This document shows positions 56,793-64,000 of a stretch of DNA of 64,000 nt, one piece after another. The number at the start of each line of letters is the position of its first letter. Position 1 is the first letter of the stretch. The DNA comes from Epiperipatus broadwayi (lineage: Eukaryota > Onychophora > Udeonychophora > Euonychophora > Peripatidae), in the NCBI GenBank assembly GCA_028023455.1, contig JAQFVV010006505.1:248001-312000 (forward strand). Reading direction: 5' to 3'. The notes under the pieces were generated by a model. It worked only from the letters and a program-made list of their open reading frames with translations. It did not search any database and was not told the DNA's origin. A program made the position numbers and the translations under genes.

Positions 56793-57510
56793 GGATTTGA
56801 ACTCAGGATTTTTAAGTCTATTTATTTTCTATTCTATCTCAAGCAACTGATACACATGGACCACACCCCTGGAGAAAAGATACATGTTCCCATGTACAGA
56901 TATCATGCAAAACCAGCATTCATCAGTTGTACCAGATCATAATGTCCTCCTCATAATTCTCCACTTACATTAAAATAGCAATTCCTCAAACTTTAATGGC
57001 CAGGCTTCAATCTTCTCACCCTTCCAACTATTCAATCATCTATTTGATTGAAAAACCAATGATTGAATGCTCAACGCTCTTGTTCAATTTGATGTTATAA
57101 TCATACCCACATAGACATTATATCAACCTAACCCCTCCTATTATCGGACATTATGTATCCATATGTATTAAAAGAAGAGAGATGGGCTCAACTCATACTA
57201 AGATGTAATCTATTTCCCAAGCAATATCAATGAAAGAACTGGATGAATAGTTGGAATTGTGAGAAAACTGAAGCCTGCCCATTAAAGTTTGAGAAATTGC
57301 TATTTTTAATATAAGCTGAGCACTGATTGTATATATGTGGGGAAGATTATGATCTGGCCCAGCTAATGAGTGTTGGTTCTGCAAGAAATATATACATATT
57401 GGGACTCAGTATCTATTTTGCATGTGTATGGTCATGTGTTTTAATTGCTTGTGATGGAGTGGAGAATAAATACACTGAAAAATCCTGAGTTCAATCCCTC
57501 TATTTACATA
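56793..57510. mobile_element. F1 palindromic element, near full length (~715 bp)
   Basis: Left arm 56793-57060: GGATTTGAACTCAGG, AACTGATACACATGGACC, AACCAGCATTCATCAGTTGT, TTTAATGGCCAGGCTTCAAT, CCAACTATTCAATCATC. Centre about 57060-57225 with CCCACATAGACATTATATCA and CTAACCCCTCC. Right arm 57230-57508 is the inverse: GATGAATAGTTGGAATTG, CTGAAGCCTGCCCATTAAAG, GAGCACTGATTGTATATATG, CCCAGCTAATGAGTGTTGGT, GGTCATGTGTTTTAATTGC, CTGAGTTCAATCCC. TIRs of about 260 bp; both outer ends have GAGTTCRA-type sequence reading outward. Confidence 0.82.
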
Positions 57511-57915
57511 TATAAGGAACATTTCACTATAAGCAAAATTACATCCTGCCTTAAAATTATATATAACTAAATGATTCTATTTTAATTTTCAGTAATTTTA
57601 ATTCAAATTATTGCACTAAACTAACTATGGAAACAATGGACTGAGGCTAACATCAACCGTAATAGTAAGAATCTAATATTGTCCAAGATAATTGTGGACT
57701 ATCAGCAACACCATTTATACATAATATTAGGGATAGCAGGTTTATATGTTGCACCTGTAACATGGAATTTAAATCAAAGTCCAAGTTTTGTGATCTAAAC
57801 AGATTTAAAAATTAAAATTTCAAATAGCCTGACCAATACTATTCCTTCAATATTGGTCAGTAAATAAATATTTAGCTATTCTTAACTAATGGGTAACAAA
57901 CAGTAATGAAAAACA
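57511..57915. other. AT-rich non-coding stretch
   Basis: CTGACCAATACTATTCC and its inverse TTCAATATTGGTCAG (57822-57858) form a short hairpin. No other feature. Confidence 0.4.
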
Positions 57916-57919
57916 CCAT

Positions 57920-58150
57920 AAATCTATCACCACACAGCAGTTGGCAATACGGTTTACTTTGATCTTGTTTTGCTGTTCGTTTGTCTGATGAAGAGGCCTT
58001 TGATTTGGAAAGGTCTATTTATACGCTATTCTTATATATAGCAGTATGTTTAGGATGTGCCTTGAAAAACATGTTGTTTAATCAAAAACTTTAACATCAA
58101 TGTGTTAATTGTTGATGTTTGAATAAAGACACAAATCACTTATTTTAAAG
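57920..58150 (+). repeat. SINE-like fragment with central-domain motif
   Basis: TTGGCAATACGGTTTACTTT then GTTTGTCTGATGAAGAGGCC TTTGATTTGGAAAGGTC, followed by AT-rich 3' sequence with an ACATCAATGTG/TTGATGT hairpin and AATAAAGACA. The TCTGATGAAG...GAAAGG layout matches the core theme of other repeats here. No head identified. Confidence 0.45.
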
Positions 58151-58740
58151 CCTTACAAATCACTGGAAGAAAACGATAACCTTTCTTAGCTTAACCCTCC
58201 ATTTCTTTTATTTCTGCACTCTCTTTATCAGACTCTGTTTAGTTAAAAAAAAAAAAACAAGAAGAACTGATAAATTCTTTTAATGGCTTCCAAATGTTTA
58301 TTTCTTTCGTGACTTCTGACCTGGAGGTTTGAAACAATTTATAATTCTAAATATTGTCAACTTAGTGAAAAAGGAGATTTACTGAATAAGTAAAATTTGT
58401 TATTGCAAAAGAGAATAAAGTGTCATAACGTGTATTATGTTATTAAAATAATGTTCCAAAAAGAAAAAAGTCTAACATTGATCTTATCTTTCTAGTCACA
58501 CCACTCCATTTGGCAAGATTAATAGATAATACTGTCTGGAGAAACTTTAAACTTTTATAATTCTTTAAAATTTCTTCTTAAAATAATCTAGAAAATAATA
58601 TTTCTCTTATTACACTGGGCAACTTTAATAGTTTTAAAGTCACAAGATCCAAAATAGTTATCAATTCCAGCTGCTACTTTCAAAGTTGAGGAAATAAGTA
58701 TTATAAAAAAAAAAAAACAAGTTACCTACATTTTAAAATA
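58151..58740. other. AT-rich non-coding stretch
   Basis: A12 runs at about 58246-58257 and 58707-58719; no feature recognised. Confidence 0.45.
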
Positions 58741-58749
58741 AAATTTTAG

Positions 58750-58804
58750 AAAGGTCATACCCGGACCAGTTGCTTGGAAGGCAGCTATGCTAACCATAGG
58801 CTAC
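58750..58804 (-). mobile_element. older tRNA-headed SINE (host of the nested copy)
   Basis: The minus strand reads ...GTTGGTAGCCTATGGTTAGC, ATAGCTGCCTTCCAAGCAAC, TGGTCCGGGTATGACC: a 5' SINE portion with a damaged A-box region and no A-tail. Its 5' end (CAACGCTTTATTTTT) became the target of the copy at 58820-58910. Confidence 0.75.
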
Positions 58805-58819
58805 CAACGCTTTATTTTT

Positions 58820-58910
58820 TTTTCCATGTGTCAAAACATCAACCGGGAAGCGAACTCGGGACAACTGCTTGTAAAGCAGCTATGCTAACCACTCGGCCAC
58901 CAACGCTTGA
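58820..58910 (-). mobile_element. tRNA-headed SINE inserted in another SINE
   Basis: Minus strand GCGTTGGTGGCCGAGTGGTT (A-box TGGCCGAGTGG), AGCATAGCTGCTTTACAAGC, CGAGTTCGCTTCCC (B-box), GATGTTTTGACACATGG, A-tail. An exact 15-bp TSD CAACGCTTTATTTTT (58805-58819 and 58911-58925). The target is the 5' end of the older SINE beside it in the same orientation. Confidence 0.9.
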
Positions 58911-58925
58911 CAACGCTTTATTTTT

Positions 58926-60200
58926 AAAAGCAAAATTGACACACACATACAAAAACGATTGACTAGAGAAAGAATTATTTTTGTGTATTCTATTTTTAAA
59001 AGCATATTATGTTGGAATAGTCATAATAATGATACAGAAACTTCATTGTTTTACAAATATAGTTCTATATTTTAGATGCTATAACAATTTAAGGTAAGGT
59101 ACTGCCAAGCAGTGTCAATATCCTGGAGTTTGAATCATTAAAATTGAAAATTTCTAAGATGCCACCCCATAGCCAACTTATTTATTGACTAGTTTTGTAT
59201 TCTTCTTCACTATTTCTCCTGTAGAAAAAAGATTTTTGTTCTATAGTAGACTATTATTGCCTGCCAGTGAAATGTGTAGTTTGCCACACCGTACATTTAA
59301 AGTGACGCAGGACGATTTTTTTCAAGTGGTTTTGTATAATAAATCTGGTCAGCAAATGTGTATTTTTAGTAAAAAAATAAAAACCACAGAAAATCCGAGA
59401 TTGCCAAATAATACTTAACATAAAAGAGAAAAAAACATCTTTAATAGCAGATATGTAGCATATATGGGCATTAGGCTCATAGTTAACTGTTATACTTTTA
59501 CAAAAATTATCATTACCTATAAAGGGTTTCATAACTTTTAGTGTGACTCTGAATTTGATTCACTAAAACAATGTTTAAAAAAATGATAATAATATCTACT
59601 CTTACTGTAGCATTTTATTCCATAATTATTTCTACCTGCCTACTTTCCCCAATATGCTTTTAAGCAAAGAATTAACAACTGATAAAATTCTTATCCAGGT
59701 AAGAGCGATGATAAAAATAGGGGACTGAAAAGTTTAAAAAATCTGAATTTGATTTTTTACTGAGTAATATATACATAATGAATAAAACCTATGCCTATGC
59801 AATTTAGCACAGTGGTCGCACAACAGATTTGAGGGTTAAGTATCCCAATATAAAGCTTCACCTATCAATTTGGGTGTCAAAATAATACATGAATTCCCAA
59901 ACAATCCATTTTTTTACATTACGCTAGTTAATATAACTATGTTACTCTCACCCCATTATTTGCTTGTTTGAATGTCACATAACCTCCCAAGAAACAAACC
60001 TTATGATCATTTATTTATTGTGATAAATCAGTTGCTATAAACAATTATTTAAAACTTGTTTGTAATTGTATAAGTTATAAGTATATCTTAGGGAGAAGAA
60101 ATTTCCTGTGTATTATGATTCAATTACATCAAAAATGTTTCGTTACATCACACTAATATTGAAATAAAATTCTTGTTTATATTTTACCTTCGAGTAGTAA
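58926..60200. other. AT-rich non-coding stretch
   Basis: Frames 59185-59418 (plus) and 59254-59532 (minus) overlap and are unrecognised. No repeat family seen. Confidence 0.45.
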
Positions 60201-60203
60201 GTT

Positions 60204-61253
60204 ACAAATTGCACGTTATGCAAATAAGTGATGCTCAATTTCAAGAGAATTATACAGCCGAGCACTTTTGGGCACCTTTAGATCCCATATTCATAGTCTA
60301 TCTTAGGAGTGTTGGTTCAAGTTGTGATTTTTAAAAGACTGGGTATTATTTGGGAACCTTTAGATCCCATATTCATAGCCTATCTTAGGAGTGTTGGTTT
60401 GAGTTGTGATTTTTAAAAGACTGGATAGTATTTGGGAACCTTTAAATCCCATATTCATAGTCTATCTTAGGAGTGTTGATTCGAGTTGTGATTTTTAAAA
60501 GACTGGGTATTATTTGGGAACCTTTAGATCCCATATTCATAGCCTATCTTAGGAGTGTTGGTTTGAGTTGTAATTTTTAAAAGACTGGGTAGTATTTGGG
60601 AACCTTTAGATCCCATATTCATAGTCTATCTTAGGAGTGTTGGTTTAAGTTGTGATTTTTAAAAGACTGGATAGTATTTGGGAACCTTTAGATCCCATAT
60701 TCATAGCCTATCTTAGGAGTGTTGATTTGAGTTGTGATTTTTAAAAGACTGAATAGTATTTGGGAACCTTTAGATCCCATATTAATAGTCTATTTTAGGA
60801 GTGTTGGTTTAAGTTGTGATTATTAAAAGACTGGATAGTATTTGGGAATCTTTAGATCCCATATTCATAGCCTATCTTAGGAGTGTTGATTTGAGTTGTG
60901 ATTTTTAAAAGACTGGGTAGTATTTGGTAACCTTTAGATCCCATATTCATAGCCTATCTTAGGAGTGTTGATTTGAGTTGTGATTTTTAAAAGACAGGGT
61001 AGTATTTGGTAACCTTTAGATTCCATATTCATAGCCTATCTTAGGAGTGTTGGTTTGAGTTGTGATTTTTAAAAGACTGGGTACTACCCAATCTGTTAAA
61101 AATCACAACTCAAATCAGTCTTTTAAAAATCACAACTCAAAACAACACTCATAAGATAGGCTATGAATATGGGATCTAAACGTTCCTAAAAGTGCTTGGC
61201 CATAAAATTATCTTGAAATTGACCTTCACTTGTTTGCATAACATGCAATTTGT
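60204..61253. mobile_element. foldback element with internal satellite array
   Basis: Outer inverted arms: left 60204-60269 ACAAATTGCACGTTATGCAA, ATAAGTGATGCTCAATTTCA, AGAGAATTATACAGCCGAGC, ACTTTTGGG; right arm (reverse complement of 61188-61253) ACAAATTGCATGTTATGCAA, ACAAGTGAAGGTCAATTTCA, AGATAATTTTATGGCCAAGC, ACTTTTAGG. The inverted similarity continues through one full satellite unit (61090-61187). Between the arms are ten head-to-tail 82-bp units. No coding frame and no clear TSD. Resembles foldback/long-TIR DNA elements with repetitive arms; superfamily not assigned. Confidence 0.85.
60270..61089 (+). repeat. 82-bp satellite, 10 units, dimeric pattern
   Basis: Units start at 60270, 60352, 60434, 60516, 60598, 60680, 60762, 60844, 60926 and 61008, all exactly 82 bp. 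Consensus pieces: GGGAACCTTTAGATCCCATA, TTCATAGYCTATCTTAGGAG, TGTTGGTTTGAGTTGTGATT, TTTAAAAGACTGGGTAGTAT. Units 1-8 alternate ATAGTCTAT and ATAGCCTAT, a 164-bp higher-order repeat; units 8-10 all have the C form. Divergence of a few substitutions per unit and no indels. Confidence 0.95.
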
Positions 61254-62400
61254 TGAATAATATAATTAATTTAACCCAGTTTTTGTTAGGTATAGTTAGA
61301 CAAAGCAGGCTTTAAGTAGCCTATTAAAAGGCAAATTTCTCTGGCACATCTCTAGGAAGAACAGTAACGAAGACAGTTATGATCAAGCTACCTAAATTCT
61401 ACATAGTAAAAGTTTATGTTCATGACCAGGAGTTCACATCAAGGTCAGGTAAACTTGAACATGTTCAGGTCATAAATAGACCTGGGATTTTTTTCCAGGT
61501 ATCTGTCCTACTGACATGCTAGCCAATCACTAATACTGATTGCAAAATGGGTAGCTCAGTATTATTAGTAAAACAGTGAAAAACCTAGATTGATAATATA
61601 AATTTCAATGTATTGACTGTAAAAAAATATAATTTCAACATTATGTAGCCTTTAGAAATTATAGATAAGATCTCATACTCTTATACATATTTATTTTATG
61701 ATTACTTTTAATCAATAATCGAATATTTATCTGGATTATCTATGCATCAGCACCTAAAATGAAAATTCCATGATTGTGGCTGTAAAAAAGTTTTGTAGTT
61801 GTGCCCAAAATGAAAATGTCCAATTCATAGACATGGAACAGAATGCACCAATCACTAGAACATAAGATTCTTCCTTATAATGTTTATTTGTGAAGGAATC
61901 CAAGAGCTAAAGGCAATTATAATTGCTATAACTCCAACACTCTTGTAATGTTCAAGTTAATCTGAAAAGGTAAATCAAACTATAAGAAAATCTTAAATGC
62001 ACTGAGTCTATTTCCACACCATTAGATCAATGAGAATCATCTATCACATATATTTATATAACAAAGCTAAACAAAATCATGAATATAAATTGATCTTTTT
62101 CAACCATGACTACAGGTCTCCCTCTAAAGTAAAGATAATGTATCCCATGAGGGATGGTAGAAAAATAAAATAAAAACAGGCTTGGGCTATTGCAAGGAAT
62201 TCACATTCCATCAATTAAAAAGATTCCTGTGTCCCATTATCAAAAAAATGGAATATCTAATCACTACATTTACATACTGAGCCTAATTTACATATTGAAT
62301 CATGCTAATATAAAAGCATATTTCTAAGTGTGCATTCTTATTCAGCACTATGATTTTGACAATGATCTACCAAATGCTGGCTCAGTGTGTTTAAGACTTT
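61254..62400. other. AT-rich non-coding stretch
   Basis: ACCAGGAGTTCACATCAAGGTCAGGTAAACTTGAACATGTTCAGG region (61420-61500) contains short inverted pieces (AGGTCA / TGACC / GACCTGG). No gene recognised. Confidence 0.45.
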
Positions 62401-62416
62401 CTTAAAGTTTGATTTA

Positions 62417-62522
62417 CCTTGTCAAGCATTGGTGGTCAAGAGGTCAGTGACAGCTGCTTTGCAGGCAGTTGTTCCGGGTTGGCGTGTTCACTTCCCAACT
62501 GATGCTATGACATATGGAAAAA
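62417..62522 (+). mobile_element. tRNA-headed SINE with exact 13-bp TSD
   Basis: GTCAAGCATTGGTGGTCAAG AGG (A-box), GGCGTGTTCACTTCCC (decayed B-box), CTGATGCTATGACATATGG, A-tail. TSD AAAGTTTGATTTA at 62404-62416 and 62523-62535. B-box changes suggest that it is older than the 10-11 kb copies, although the TSD is still exact. Confidence 0.9.
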
Positions 62523-62535
62523 AAAGTTTGATTTA

Positions 62536-63050
62536 ACTTTTCTGATTAACTTGAACATTACAAGTTTGTTAGAATCACATAATTGTATGAAACGAGCATT
62601 CACAATGTTACAATACTGGAATTACAGTTTTTAAATCAAAGATCAATTATTTTCACACAAAGATCAGTACTACCAATACAACAAATTTAAAAACAATTGC
62701 AATAAAATAAGTCACTATTTAATTGAACATTTTTAACAACTTCTAAAACCTGAGATCACATGTTTAGACAATTCAGAAGATTGTATAGAATTGGTAGTAA
62801 AGGTGTTTAATAGGTATCTAAATAAAAGCAATCCCATCAGCATAGGTTAAGATATCATTGGGATGCATTTTAACTAAATATTTACTTGCATATTGTTCCA
62901 AAATTGAGTTATAAATTTTAGAACCCCAGTTGCAACTACAGGGTAAAGTTTGCAGTCAAGAATTATCAAAATAAAAAAAATATTTTTATTCACAATTTTA
63001 TTATTAATATTTGAATACAAGTATAATGTATGTATTGAACTTTAAATGTA
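62536..63050. other. AT-rich non-coding stretch
   Basis: No recognised feature. Confidence 0.45.
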
Positions 63051-63054
63051 ATTA

Positions 63055-63470
63055 AAATGGATTTGAACACCGACTTTTAAGATCCCTTTAGTTATCCACT
63101 CTATCTTATATAATCGATACACATGTGAAAAAGATAAATGATCTCCAATTTATGTATTTTGTGCTGAAGTAGCACTCATCAGTTGTTTCGGATCATTTTC
63201 TCCCACACACATATATAATCAGTGCTCAGTTTATATTAAAATAGCAAAACTTCAAATATTAATGTACAGGCTTCTATCAGTATCACCACTCTGCAACTCT
63301 TCAGCCATCCACATTGTTATCAACAAGGGATTTGAACATTCCATCATCAGATTTTCAATAATATGGATGGCTGAAGAGTTGGAAAGTGAAGAAGATTGAA
63401 GCCTGTCCATTAAAGTTTAAATTTTTTTTTATCTTAATATAAACTGAGCACTGACTATATATATAGATAG
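63055..63470. mobile_element. F1 palindromic element, internally shortened
   Basis: Left arm 63058-63325 (GGATTTGAACACCGACTTTT, GATACACATGTGAAAAAG, TGAAGTAGCACTCATCAGTT, AATCAGTGCTCAGTTTATAT, CAACTCTTCAGCCATCCACA) and inverted right arm 63355-63470 (GGATGGCTGAAGAGTTGG, TTGAAGCCTGTCCATTAAAG, TATAAACTGAGCACTGACTA) around ATTCCATCATCAGATTTTCA. The right arm stops before its terminal part. Confidence 0.78.
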
Positions 63471-63477
63471 ATATAAA

Positions 63478-63921
63478 GAGATAGCATCCATTAAATAGAG
63501 AAACACTTTAACTTGTTGATGTTACTAAGAAATTATCAATTACTACTAATTAATAATTCCTGATGCAAATCAAATTTTTCTCATAATATTTCTTTTGTTG
63601 GGGGTCTTTAGAGCAAAAGGGATTCTCTTTTTACTTTAAACCTAAGTTCTTATATGAATTTAAATCCAGAAAGCTATTTATTATACATATAAGAATGTGA
63701 AAGAATAACAACTTTCTTGACATCTTGCAAATAATATTTGTAGCTTCTCCAGAGGGTTGTATGTGTTGAATTAAATATTTATATGGATTTCAAATATTTA
63801 TATGAATTTTAACTACAAGAAAAACTTGCTTTGCATCAGGAATTGTTAATTAGTAGTAATTGATAGTTTCTTAGTAACATCAAAAAGTTAAATGGTTTCT
63901 CTATTTAATGGATGTTATCTC
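63478..63921. mobile_element. palindromic MITE-like element
   Basis: Arms of about 105 bp (63478-63583 and 63817-63921): GAGATAGCATCCATTAAATA, GAGAAACACTTTAACTTGTT, GATGTTACTAAGAAATTATC, AATTACTACTAATTAATAAT, TCCTGATGCAAATCAA, repeated inverted with few changes. The ~230-bp loop has no coding capacity. No clear TSD. Directly next to the F1 element. Confidence 0.85.
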
Positions 63922-63960
63922 CTCATATCTATATAATAAAATCCATATAAATATTGAATT

Positions 63961-63964
<4 letters not shown>

Positions 63965-63991
<27 letters not shown>

Positions 63992-63992
63992 G
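63965..63992. repeat. TA microsatellite
   Basis: About 14 TA dinucleotides, bracketed by GAATTCAAT on both sides (ATTGAATTCAAT before, GAATTCAAT after). Confidence 0.9.
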
Positions 63993-64000
63993 AATTCAAT

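Noticed and set aside
59185-59532. Overlapping plus and minus frames
   Set aside because: Mutually overlapping, unrecognised and without splice or promoter support.
60270-61089. CRISPR-like array of regular repeats
   Set aside because: Units are contiguous 82-bp tandem repeats with no variable spacers, in a eukaryotic context and inside a foldback structure.

Overview
This window is AT-rich eukaryotic DNA, almost certainly from an animal and most likely an invertebrate. The evidence is the set of mobile elements: an RTE-clade LINE, an LTR retrotransposon, a pogo/Tigger-like and a hAT-like DNA element, several short tRNA-headed SINEs with A-rich tails and exact target-site duplications (TSDs), and many palindromic (long terminal inverted repeat, TIR) non-autonomous elements. 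The species cannot be named from this sequence. I found no intact host protein-coding gene, no genuine tRNA or rRNA gene and no CRISPR array. Most open frames are short products of AT-rich sequence or lie inside repeats. Two or three short stretches (3.39-3.48 kb, 23.57-23.75 kb and 26.4-26.95 kb) look a little like host exons or a promoter, but are weak.

Layout. 0-21 kb is non-coding sequence with scattered repeats. Family F1 is a palindrome whose ends carry a B-box-like motif. F2 and F3 are further palindromic families. There are tRNA-SINEs at 10.27, 11.28 and 12.14 kb, a TIR element at 12.68-13.53 kb, and tandem duplications at 19.3-19.86 kb. 21-29.3 kb is the emptiest part, with a degenerate ~30-bp tandem array at 27.4-27.9 kb, a G+C-richer promoter-like patch at 26.4-26.95 kb and a possible LTR edge at 29.06 kb. 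29.3-32 kb holds F1 and F2 copies.

31,988-38,453 is an LTR retrotransposon on the minus strand. It has ~1.4-kb LTRs with TGT...ACA ends, a tRNA-Lys-like primer-binding site, a polypurine tract and a TATA box inside each LTR. Its internal region has only a short coiled-coil gag-like frame and no recognisable polymerase. Nested inside is an 811-bp piece of a different, G+C-rich RTE element (5' leader plus start of the endonuclease), bounded by an exact 10-bp direct repeat. 38.6-39.4 kb has two tandem LINE 3'-end fragments with a CCHC-type knuckle.

39,761-43,051 is a full-length RTE-clade LINE with an exact 11-bp TSD; its single ORF is broken by stops and frameshifts. It is followed by a 64-bp minisatellite (43.36-43.86 kb) and an internally deleted pogo/Tigger-like transposon (44.54-45.38 kb). 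At 45.8-46.3 kb a palindromic element sits inside another repeat with an exact 11-bp TSD, and the unoccupied version of the same repeat lies at 20.88 kb. 48-64 kb continues with F1-F4 copies, a decayed hAT element (52.74-53.15 kb), a nested SINE-in-SINE at 58.75-58.91 kb, and the most striking structure of the window: a 1,050-bp foldback element (60,204-61,253) holding ten 82-bp tandem units with a dimeric higher-order pattern.

Functionally the window is a record of retrotransposition and of palindromic-element activity rather than a gene neighbourhood.
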